Under the pieces are notes generated by a model. That model ran no database searches, was not told the DNA's origin, and worked only from the letters and a program-made list of their open reading frames with translations. This document shows, piece after piece, positions 32,628-39,533 of a stretch of DNA of 39,681 nucleotides; within the stretch, counting starts at the first letter, position 1; the number at the start of each line of letters is the position of its first letter. Source of the DNA: Cytophagales bacterium (GTDB taxonomy: Bacteria; Bacteroidota; Bacteroidia; Cytophagales; Cyclobacteriaceae); NCBI GenBank assembly GCA_016124425.1, contig WGNT01000067.1:1-39681 (forward strand), given 5' to 3'. Made by a program: the position numbers and the translations under genes.

Positions 32628-33020
32628 CAGTTTGTACTGGGAATCTTACCAAAACCACCTTACCTTATATACTTTCATTCCCGGACAAGCCCGTTTGTTG
32701 ATGGGTTGAAACAAGCTTCCGTGGTGCGTCCAACAGCTTTCCTCCGGCACGTTAAACACAAATTGCCCAAATGGTGGATTCTCAGTCGAGCAAGATGGAC
32801 GACTTGGAAAAGGTCTGATCTCTTCTTATTCGGTGACCTATCCTGAAAAAGTTGCTCCGCCGTAAGATGGTTTCCTGCTGCATCGGTCGATGCGTATTAT
32901 TTCCTTCTTTAAGCTAATACAGCTATCCCATACCACCTATTACATACCCGGCTTTATTTAATAAATGATCTCCAAGCAATTATTCCATATAAATTCATTA
33001 TATTTCCAAAAAGAATATTC
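32628..33020. other. Gap with degraded coding traces, no intact gene
   Basis: About 390 bp. On the minus strand around 32790-32650 there is a short coding-like stretch (FGQFVFNVPEESCWTHH, FQPINKRACPGMKVYK) in one frame without a start and with frame breaks on both sides. I do not recognise it. The rest shows no gene. It continues the RadC debris. Confidence 0.35.
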
Positions 33021-33028
33021 TATCTTTG
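33021..33028 (+). promoter_or_regulatory. Candidate -7 box (TATCTTTG) before the response regulator
   Basis: A perfect TATCTTTG 18 nt upstream of the ATG at 33047, implying a leader of about 10-12 nt. The -33 region has no good TTTG, so confidence is moderate. Confidence 0.42.
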
Positions 33029-33046
33029 ATTATAAACATTACTCGT

Positions 33047-33484
33047 ATGAATAAGCGTGTGCCGGTTGTTATTATTGAAGATGACCTTGATGATCAGTAT
33101 ATTTTAGCTAAAGTATTCAAAGAACTCGAGTATGAAAATGAAGTTATTTTCTTTAAAGACAGTGTGCAGGCACTGGAATATTTGACTGATTCGGACATTG
33201 AGCCCTTCTTAGTGTTATCCGACATTAATATGCCAAAGCTAAGTGGAATAGAACTACGGGAAAAAATTGTGAACAACGAGGATTTGAGGTTAAAATCCAT
33301 CCCTTATTTGTTTTTTACAACGTGCGCGGAACAAAAGGATGTAATTGATGCCTACTCGAGGTCTATGCAGGGATTCTTTGTCAAAGGAGACAATTACACC
33401 AAACTTAAAAATACAATAGAAAAAATTGTCGCCTACTGGCAGGAATGTGAATCGCCTAAATACATTAAAAATGCCCAACAATAG
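33047..33484 (+). CDS. Single-domain response regulator
   Basis: About 145 residues from ATG 33047 (MNKRVPVVIIEDDLDDQYIL); a TTG frame start at 33026 overlaps the likely promoter. It is a receiver domain only: acidic pocket EDDLDD, phospho-acceptor D59 in LSDINMPKLSG, conserved T91 in FFTTC and K113 in FVKGDN. There is no DNA-binding output domain, so it likely works by protein interaction, like Rcp1/CheY-type regulators that pair with PAS histidine kinases. A PAS-histidine kinase gene follows after 205 nt on the same strand and is the natural partner. The C-terminal helix (YWQECESPKYIKNAQQ) is somewhat extended. Confidence 0.92.
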   Translation: MNKRVPVVIIEDDLDDQYILAKVFKELEYENEVIFFKDSVQALEYLTDSDIEPFLVLSDINMPKLSGIELREKIVNNEDLRLKSIPYLFFTTCAEQKDVIDAYSRSMQGFFVKGDNYTKLKNTIEKIVAYWQECESPKYIKNAQQ

Positions 33485-33688
33485 GCGATTTCTTAGCTGA
33501 AGCGAAGCAAACCGAAAGCAAAATTTTTAACTTTAAACTTTGATTTTAAAAATTTAGTTAACGAGTGGTTTTTACACCTGTCCAAACGTAATGCTTATAC
33601 AGTGGGAAAGACTTAGGTGTATTGTTACCAAAAACAACTATTTCTTTATGCTACAATTTTTTCAATCTAACTCAAAATTAACACGCTA

Positions 33689-34780
33689 ATGGACATTACC
33701 CATCAAATAATCGAAAACAGAAAGATTATTGAACTGAATGAGGAATTAGAAAATTATTTCAGAAATACAGTGATCCCACAGTTGTTTGTAGATTCTAATT
33801 TGATTCTCCGGAAATTTACCCCTCCGGCAATGAAACAATTTCGGCTGACTGAGGCAGATAACGGAAGACCAATCAGTGAGATAACGAACAGGATTAGATT
33901 TCCAACCATTTTAGATAATATCCAAGAGGTGATTGATTCCAATCAGGATATGGAAAAGGAAATTCAAACGACCGACCTAAGATGGTATCAAATGAACATC
34001 CTCCCGTATATCGTGCGAAAAAGTAATCAAACCAATGGTGTGATTATCACTTTTGTCGATATATCCTCCCGTATTGAAATTCTCAAACAATATGAACGGC
34101 TTAATCTGAACCACGAAACGGTAATTTTCGCTCTTTCACATGACTTAAAGGGCCCAATAGGAAATATTAAAGGTTTAATAGACCTATTAAGGAACATGCC
34201 TGAAGAGGACAAAAATGAGACGGATTTACTTTTGGAATCTTTAAGCATTTCGGTTGGTAAATTGATGAAAACAATTGAAGACCTCACGGACAGGATTAAA
34301 GACAATTCAGAACTTGCCGGCGATGCGGAGAGGGTTGATATACAGCATATCGTCGAAGACGTAAGAATAGGCTTAAGCGATAAGATATTTGAGTCAAAGG
34401 CAAAAATCCATACTGATTTTCAGGTAACAGAATTGAACTTTTCCAGAAAAAATATTAGGAGTATTGTATATAATCTACTCAGCAATGCCATAAAGTTTAG
34501 TGAACAGCTTAGGAAACCGGAAATTTGGATCAAGACTGAGGAAAAGGATGAATATGTCCTTCTGACAGTCAGTGATAATGGACCTGGCATAGCAAAGGAA
34601 AATCATGAAATGATCTTCTTACGAAGTACAAGGCTGAATCCTGAGGTCGATGGTACGGGATCAGGGCTTTTTATTTTGAAAAGAATGGTTGAGGACCTAG
34701 GTGGCAAAGTTGAAGTAGCGAGTGTCCTTGGTGAAGGATCAGTATTCCGGGTGTTTTTTAAAAAAGAGCAGAGCGTGTAG
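33689..34780 (+). CDS. PAS-domain sensor histidine kinase, cytoplasmic
   Basis: A 363-residue kinase without membrane segments. A PAS domain (about 28-130, VIPQLFVDSNLILRKFTPPA to GVIITFVDISSR) of the type found near CheR/CheB fusions is followed by a short coiled linker. The HisKA domain has H151 in FALSHDLKGPIGNI, and the HATPase_c domain has N-box YNLLSNAIKFSEQ, G1 VSDNGPGIAKE and G2 GTGSGLFILKRMVEDLGG. All catalytic boxes are present. It would sense a cytoplasmic signal through PAS and phosphorylate the single-domain regulator upstream. The 204-nt gap between them contains an A/T-rich dyad (about 33520-33555) and may hold its own promoter. Confidence 0.93.
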   Translation: MDITHQIIENRKIIELNEELENYFRNTVIPQLFVDSNLILRKFTPPAMKQFRLTEADNGRPISEITNRIRFPTILDNIQEVIDSNQDMEKEIQTTDLRWYQMNILPYIVRKSNQTNGVIITFVDISSRIEILKQYERLNLNHETVIFALSHDLKGPIGNIKGLIDLLRNMPEEDKNETDLLLESLSISVGKLMKTIEDLTDRIKDNSELAGDAERVDIQHIVEDVRIGLSDKIFESKAKIHTDFQVTELNFSRKNIRSIVYNLLSNAIKFSEQLRKPEIWIKTEEKDEYVLLTVSDNGPGIAKENHEMIFLRSTRLNPEVDGTGSGLFILKRMVEDLGGKVEVASVLGEGSVFRVFFKKEQSV

Positions 34781-34963
34781 AGGTTCAAACTTTCATGCTT
34801 CTTTAGTTTCAATAACCCTGCCGTACCTTCTGTACACTATATTTCCTAATAGAACGATTTTAATAGAATAGGAGTGAAAATGGCAACAAACAGCCGTTGA
34901 AAAATGTAAAATGCTTCCATTTCGGCATAAATTTTGATTTTTAAAAGAATAAATTTTAAGTCA

Positions 34964-35767
34964 ATGGAAAAATCAGATCTAAATCCGAGTAAGGAAAAGA
35001 AAAAAAAGATTTCCCGGTTTGGAATAGCTACTAAGGGAGTTGTTTATATTTTAATTGGCGGTTTATCGGCCTGGGCTGCTTTTGGAAGCGGTGGTAAAAA
35101 GACAGGCAGTGATGGAGCCTTAAAATTTTTAGTTGAGCAGCCCTTCGGCCAAATAATGCTTTGGCTCGTAACGTTAGGCCTTGCCGGTTACGTTTTTTGG
35201 CGAATGTATCAAACCTTCAGTGATACCGAGGACGAAGGGTTAGACGCTAAAGGAATAGCCCGTAGAATAGGCTATTTTTCAAGTGGTGTTTTTTACATGT
35301 TCCTTATTTACAGCGCCGTGGAGCTATTAGTAGGTAGCGGCGGTGGAAGCAGTGGGGGAGGAAGACAATCCATGATTCAGAAGCTGTTAGAACAGGAATA
35401 TGGCCGCTGGCTAGTAGCCGCCGTGGCGCTTGCTTTCTTTGGAAAAGCTGTCTATCAAATTTTCAGAGCATATTCCGATAAATTTCGGGATAAATTGAAA
35501 GAAGCGGGCATGGATGAAAAAACACAGAATCTAATGATCTACTCCGGTCGTGTAGGGTATACGGCCCGAGGCTTAGTTATTGGGTTGATTGCCTATCTTA
35601 CGGTAAGAGCTGCGATTACGTACGATGCTTCCAAGGCCGGCGGAACAAAAGATGCTTTTGAATTTATACAAAATGAGTTTGGAACCCTCGCGCTGGGAAT
35701 TATTGCACTCGGTTTGTTAGCCTATGGTGTCTTCATGATCATCAATGCGAGTCAGCGAAAAATATAG
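34964..35767 (+). CDS. DUF1206 family integral membrane protein
   Basis: About 267 residues from ATG 34964 (MEKSDLNPSKEKKKKISRFG); the frame extends upstream to 34934 but the basic, polar N-terminus fits better from here. Three repeats of the DUF1206 unit can be seen, each starting with an R-x-G-Y/I-x-x-x-G-x-V pattern: RFGIATKGVVYILIGGLSAW, RIGYFSSGVFYMFLIYSAVE and RVGYTARGLVIGLIAYLTVR. Each unit has two membrane helices, giving six in total. A glycine/serine-rich loop (GSGGGSSGGGRQS) links units. The function is unknown; the family is common in bacteria and often stress-related by expression. Confidence 0.88.
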   Translation: MEKSDLNPSKEKKKKISRFGIATKGVVYILIGGLSAWAAFGSGGKKTGSDGALKFLVEQPFGQIMLWLVTLGLAGYVFWRMYQTFSDTEDEGLDAKGIARRIGYFSSGVFYMFLIYSAVELLVGSGGGSSGGGRQSMIQKLLEQEYGRWLVAAVALAFFGKAVYQIFRAYSDKFRDKLKEAGMDEKTQNLMIYSGRVGYTARGLVIGLIAYLTVRAAITYDASKAGGTKDAFEFIQNEFGTLALGIIALGLLAYGVFMIINASQRKI

Positions 35768-35834
35768 TTTTAACTTAAAAAAAGAATGACGGAATAACCA
35801 ATATCCACAACCATCAATCCATTGCGGTGGATCT

Positions 35835-36013
35835 TCCAGTAAGATTACCTAAAAATAGGTTATGCGAACAGAAATTACAAGTGATTTATGGGCTGTTCAA
35901 TTGTTAAGGAAGGTTTGGTTTGGATATCTTTTCAAAAAACTAAGGCAGACTGAGTTCGAAATTGCGAACTTTTGTTTACTAAGACTTTATTTAGCAAGCC
36001 ATTGCAAATGGCA
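35835..36013 (+). repeat. Dispersed repeat R1, copy B
   Basis: Aligns over about 175 bp with copy C (37848-38020): both share AGAAATTACAAGTGA, GGCTGTT, GTTAAGGA.GGTTTGG, ACTAAGGCAGA and end in the hairpin GCCATT-GCA-AATGGC (35998-36012). It begins with a small hairpin ACCTA-AAAA-TAGGT. Unlike A and C, it is followed not by the GGGTGTAGA hairpin but by repeat R2. An additional short piece like its middle (AGGCAGACGGAGTTC) occurs at 36339-36355. The 608-bp gap between DUF1206 and the VOC gene is made almost wholly of repeats. Confidence 0.7.
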
Positions 36014-36187
36014 TTATAGAACTAGGCACTTCTTCAATATTCTAAATCTATGAACTATTATTATGCCAAGCTAATCTTAAAAGAAAACTAGACGCCATAG
36101 ATCATTTAATCAGTTCGAGATCTGGCTAAAAGGATCACGGAGGGCACAAAGAAGGCACAAAGAACACAAATTTTATTTAAAAACCCT
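36014..36187 (+). repeat. Repeat R2, left copy, with long hairpin
   Basis: Imperfect inverted counterpart of 38700-38865. Shared stretches include CACTTCTTCAATAT, AATCTATGAACTAT, CCAAGCTA, GACGCC and TAGATCATT, in the same order with small gaps, by eye near 80% identity. Its right part forms a dyad CACGGAGGG (36136-36144) / CCCTCCGTG (36184-36192), followed by tandem TGTCCTCTG units up to about 36222. Confidence 0.7.
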
Positions 36188-36375
36188 CCGTGTCCTCTGT
36201 GTGTCCTCTGTGTGCTCTGTGGTTTTCTTTAAAATTTCCTTTGAAGGTCAAATTGATTAAAATAGATGACTTGTTGAGTTTTTCTTGCGATCAAATGTTT
36301 GAAATGTAGTCTATATGCAGTCGGAGCTTTTCAGAGCCAAAGGCAGACGGAGTTCAAAATAGTGTACATATAACT

Positions 36376-36798
36376 CTAGGTTCTCCACGGATCATAGGAA
36401 CCAAAATTCCAGATATGCCCTTCCGGATCTTTGCAGGTGTAGTTCTTCCCTCCATAATCCTCACTCTTTAGCGCCAGAAGAATTTCCGCTCCATGGCTTT
36501 TCGCCTTTTCGTAATGTGCTTCAATCTCGTGATCATCGATAATGATGTAGGGGCTTTGGGTCACAAATCCTCCCAATTCAGTAGGAAGTTTGGTAAGTTT
36601 CGAAAACTCAGATCCATTATCAGACGATCCCAACATGATCATATTGCCTTTGTAGGTGAGCTGAGCGTGCGCCACTTTCCCATCTTCCGTCTCGTATAAC
36701 GCATTTTCCTTAAAATCAAAGGCCTCACATAGCCACTTCACCGCATTTTTGGCATCTTGATAGCCGATGCTGGGGATAATTCTTACTTTCGTGTCCAT
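36376..36798 (-). CDS. VOC (glyoxalase/bleomycin-resistance) family protein
   Basis: About 140 residues from ATG 36798 (MDTKVRIIPSIGYQDAKNAV); a frame back to 36861 would add 21 residues without family match. It is a PhnB-like VOC protein: the N-terminal beta-alpha-beta (IIPSIGYQDAKNAVKWLCEA, AHAQLTYKGNMIMLG) and C-terminal EDYGGKNYTCKDPEGHIWNF are typical, the last with the Asp-Pro-Glu-Gly-His metal/substrate loop. Members are lyases, dioxygenases or drug-binding proteins, and the substrate is open. It follows an AraC-type regulator gene on the same strand and is probably co-transcribed with it, which suggests the regulator controls it. Confidence 0.9.
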   Translation of the reverse strand: MDTKVRIIPSIGYQDAKNAVKWLCEAFDFKENALYETEDGKVAHAQLTYKGNMIMLGSSDNGSEFSKLTKLPTELGGFVTQSPYIIIDDHEIEAHYEKAKSHGAEILLALKSEDYGGKNYTCKDPEGHIWNFGSYDPWRT

Positions 36799-36867
36799 AG
36801 ATGTAGGTTTTCTTTCAAAGATCACTGATACGCTTTTCAAAATCTTGGAGAATTGCGACATTTTTAT

Positions 36868-37662
36868 CTACGCATCTCTCCATTCATATCCTACCTCTTG
36901 ACCCGAAAAATAGTTTTTTGGATTGTAGCCCGAAAATTTCTTGAAATCATTGGAAAAATGCGACTGGTCATAGTAGCCTAAATCCAACGCGATCTGAGTT
37001 AATGACTTAGTTTGCTTGTTATATTGGTCGGCAGCAAGTTGAAAACGTATGATCCGTTCATACATCTTAGGACTAAAGCCTGCCAATACCTTAAATCTTC
37101 GCTCAAATTGTCTTCTGGAAAGGCAGAATTCATCAGCAACAGCATTAAATTTGGTCTGACCCGCTGAATGAATTATTGAGCGGATGAATTGATGTAGTGC
37201 TTCATCCCTTTCTTCGACCTTTTTCAACTTTTTTTCCAGGAAGGCTGTAATAATCGTGATCCGGTCCGCATTGTTTCGGGCAGTCATCATTTTATCTTCT
37301 AATTCTTTGCCAGCAGTACCCAAAAAGGTATATAGATCTGGCATTTGATTGGCTAACTCATCTGCGGGTAAATCGAACAATGCAGGTATGGCAAACGGAT
37401 AAAAATATACGCCAACTATTCCAAAAGCAGACTGGCAGGTATATACCTTATATCCAGAAGAGGTTCCCTGTATGGCTGAAGATGCGCATGGACCACTGCC
37501 TTCCTGTTTGATTTCATCAAAGGAACCCTGATAGTGAAAAACCATTTCTACTCCTCCGTCAGCCACAGATCGATGTTCATAGGGCTGATTGCTTTCTAAT
37601 ATCCAAAAGAAACGGACGAATTTTGCAAGGTGTACAGGAGGTGGTATAGTTAGATATAGCAT
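36868..37662 (-). CDS. AraC family transcriptional regulator
   Basis: A 264-residue regulator. The N-terminal ligand-binding domain is the cupin-like DUF6597 type (VHLAKFVRFFWILESNQPYE, GGVEMVFHYQGSFDE), and the C-terminal AraC DNA-binding domain (about 165-255) has two helix-turn-helix motifs: FCLSRRQFERRFKVLAGFSP, and SLTQIALDLGYYDQSHFSND with FKKFSGYNPKNYF. Such regulators often sit beside small VOC or SRPBCC genes in Bacteroidota. The 448-bp region upstream contains repeat copy C and then the SRPBCC gene's 3' end, so its promoter must lie in the roughly 185 bp before the repeat. Confidence 0.93.
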   Translation of the reverse strand: MLYLTIPPPVHLAKFVRFFWILESNQPYEHRSVADGGVEMVFHYQGSFDEIKQEGSGPCASSAIQGTSSGYKVYTCQSAFGIVGVYFYPFAIPALFDLPADELANQMPDLYTFLGTAGKELEDKMMTARNNADRITIITAFLEKKLKKVEERDEALHQFIRSIIHSAGQTKFNAVADEFCLSRRQFERRFKVLAGFSPKMYERIIRFQLAADQYNKQTKSLTQIALDLGYYDQSHFSNDFKKFSGYNPKNYFSGQEVGYEWRDA

Positions 37663-37847
37663 CTGTTTATAATTTTATCTAATTGGTCACAAGTTGCTTC
37701 GATCAGAATCTTGGTAGCCTCTCTTATTTGCGAGTCGGGAGAATCCCTTCCGCTGGGCTTATCTGACTTTCCTTGGCTCTTCTCTTAAACTCAGCATGAT
37801 ATCAAAAATCATCTTCAACCATTCCTTTCAGAACTCCTGTAGATTCT

Positions 37848-38099
37848 CTAGTAAGCTAGCTAAAAATAGGTCATCCATACAGAAATTACAAGTGACTAAT
37901 AGGCTGTTTAATCGTTAAGGATGGTTTGGTTGGATCTTTTTTCAAAAACTAAGGCAGAAGGGTTTATGATGGCAATTATGTTTCCTAAAGGGTTCTTTCG
38001 TAAGCCATTGCAAATGGCAGTGAAGACGTTTGACTTCAATGGAGGTCAAGAATAAAAGGGTTGTAGAGAATTCTACACCCAGATTCCGCATCCAGTCAA
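37848..38099 (+). repeat. Dispersed repeat R1, copy C (longest)
   Basis: Contains everything seen in A and B: the 5' part shared with B (37848-37965), the hairpin GCCATT-GCA-AATGGC (38004-38018), then TTGACTTC-AATG-GAGGTCAA (one G.T pair, about 38029-38048), then GGG(T)TGTAGA-GAAT-TCTACACCC (about 38058-38080) and TCCAGTCAAGG, shared with copy A. Three hairpins in a row suggest a structured transcript or a mobile non-coding element. It lies between the AraC gene and the SRPBCC gene. Confidence 0.7.
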
Positions 38100-38110
38100 G
38101 GGATGTGCAA

Positions 38111-38557
38111 TTAAGACTCACAAACCTCTTTGAAATACCTTAAAGCCTTCGGCCAGGCATTGTCAAACATTTCTTGAAATACTTTATCTACCGTCATGAT
38201 GATTTCAACCTTTGTTACTTCTTCACCCTCGTTGTGAAATCGGTATTCTTCTAACGAACCTATCCATTTCCGCATCATATCGTCGGTAGGTGCTACTTCT
38301 ACATTTTGAGGATTCACCATAGCAATGTGCTTGGCTTTTATATATTCGCAGGCATCTAATTCCTCGATTAACACTTTGGTTCCTCCCTGGGAATGATCAA
38401 AAAAGGAAATATGGCCACCTTTCTTCCATTCTCCCTCATAGGTCATTCCGTCACCCCATGCTTTTGCCCATTCAGGATAGACCGTCTTATCCATGATTTT
38501 GTCAAAAACAAAGGCCTGAGGTTTATTAATTCTAATCGTGTAATTCAGTACTTCCAT
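38111..38557 (-). CDS. SRPBCC (START/AHSA1-like) domain protein
   Basis: A 148-residue single-domain protein of the SRPBCC superfamily. The start VLNYTIRINKPQAFVFDKIM, the central EWKKGGHISFFDHSQGG and the C-terminal helix VDKVFQEMFDNAWPKALRYF with WPKAL match AHSA1-like/polyketide-cyclase proteins, which bind small hydrophobic ligands in a deep pocket. No enzyme activity can be assigned. It is flanked on both sides by repeats (C and the right copy of R2), so it may have moved with them. Confidence 0.87.
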   Translation of the reverse strand: MEVLNYTIRINKPQAFVFDKIMDKTVYPEWAKAWGDGMTYEGEWKKGGHISFFDHSQGGTKVLIEELDACEYIKAKHIAMVNPQNVEVAPTDDMMRKWIGSLEEYRFHNEGEEVTKVEIIMTVDKVFQEMFDNAWPKALRYFKEVCES

Positions 38558-38699
38558 GGTGTGCGTTAGGTATTTATATATTATTTTTTATTAATTAAGC
38601 TTTTGTTCAATACTACATTTCAAACCTTAGTACCCAAAAAAAACTTAACGATTATCAATTTGACCTTCAAAGTAAATTTTAAAAAAGAACCTCGGAGGA

Positions 38700-38865
38700 T
38701 ACGTAGGATTTTTAGATAAAGCTTTGTGCTCTTTGCGCCATCTTTGTATCTTTAGCTAAATCTGGAATTGATTGAATGATCTACGGCGTCGGTTTTTCTC
38801 TTAAGAGTAGCTTGGTATCAGATAGTTCATAGATTTTGGATATTGAAGAAGTGCATCGTTCTATA
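38700..38865 (-). repeat. Repeat R2, right copy, inverted
   Basis: Read on the minus strand this matches 36014-36187: TATAGAAC, CACTTCTTCAATAT, AATCTATGAACTAT, ACCAAGCTA, GACGCC, TAGATCATT, then an A-rich GCACAAAG stretch in the place of the left copy's GCACAAAG repeats. With the left copy it brackets about 2.5 kb holding the VOC, AraC and SRPBCC genes. The 363-bp gap between 38558 and 38920 is mostly this repeat; no gene is seen in it. Confidence 0.7.
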
Positions 38866-38920
38866 TTTTTTTATTGGGTCTGCAGATAAGGTCCATTTTT
38901 TCAAAATCAATCATTCTCAC

Positions 38921-39325
38921 CTATTTTCTTTCAATTGGTAACACGTACGATTTCATTTCTTTTATGATATTACCTTTCGTGTTGGCGAATTCATACACAT
39001 CACAAAAGGCATAGGTGTTATCTCCCATTTTCATTTCGCCATTAAGCGCGGCCTCCCGGCCATGCGTGATGATGGAATGGATAACCACCTCATCGGCAGC
39101 GTAGTGCTTCATGATGTTTATTTCCTTTATGAAGGATGCTTTCCCGGTAATGTGCTTATCACCGTAAATAGTCCACATTATATCTTCGCTCACATGTTCG
39201 ATGATGAAATCTGCATCTCCTGTGGCAAATGCAATGTTGAAGTTTTTCAGAAATTCCTTTCGAGGTGCGTTTCCGCAATCGGGCGCTACTGTTACCCTAG
39301 TGGTAAGTTCAATTTTAGGTTGAAG
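38921..39325 (-). CDS. NTF2/SnoaL-like small protein, start codon unclear
   Basis: The minus strand is open from a TAG at 39326-39328 to the stop at 38921. The protein has the NTF2-like pattern: an N-terminal helix region PDCGNAPRKEFLKNFNIAFA with GDADFIIEHV, then EDIMWTIYGDKHITGKASF, VIHSIITHGREAAL and a beta-rich end YAFCDVYEFANTKGN. The domain clearly begins before the first GTG (39193), but no ATG, GTG or TTG exists in frame upstream; ATT at 39313 is the only usual rare candidate. Either a rare start codon is used or the 5' end has decayed. Function unknown; such proteins are small-molecule binding or isomerase-like. Confidence 0.65.
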   Translation of the reverse strand, partial: LQPKIELTTRVTVAPDCGNAPRKEFLKNFNIAFATGDADFIIEHVSEDIMWTIYGDKHITGKASFIKEINIMKHYAADEVVIHSIITHGREAALNGEMKMGDNTYAFCDVYEFANTKGNIIKEMKSYVLPIERK

Positions 39326-39346
39326 CTATTTTATTACGCAAAAGGT

Positions 39347-39496
39347 CTATAAACCAAGAACATACTGCCACGATAGAAATTTATTGTTGACGTGAATCTG
39401 TGCGTCGTTTGCATTTTGGTCAATTTTATCGATCCAGTTGTGCCAGTTTTGTTTTTTATCCGGTCCATCTACGTAGCCATCGGCAGAGACAATCAT
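39347..39496 (-). CDS. Short unrecognised frame, 49 residues, maybe a fragment
   Basis: From ATG 39496 the frame reads MIVSADGYVDGPDKKQNWHN and DAQIHVNNKFLSWQYVLG, with coding-like composition but too short for a known domain. I do not recognise it. It lies between the NTF2-like gene and the VOC gene at the edge, all on the same strand, and could be the tail or head of a broken gene. Confidence 0.3.
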   Translation of the reverse strand: MIVSADGYVDGPDKKQNWHNWIDKIDQNANDAQIHVNNKFLSWQYVLGL

Positions 39497-39533
39497 TAAC
39501 TAAATTAGTTTTTTCAACAGGATTCATAGGGTT

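Noticed and set aside
32586..32846. 86-residue plus-strand open frame
   Set aside because: Antisense to the RadC remnant; composition is not protein-like.
35862..36053. 63-residue plus-strand open frame
   Set aside because: It lies wholly within repeats R1 and R2 and is not kept in copy C, where the frame is disrupted.
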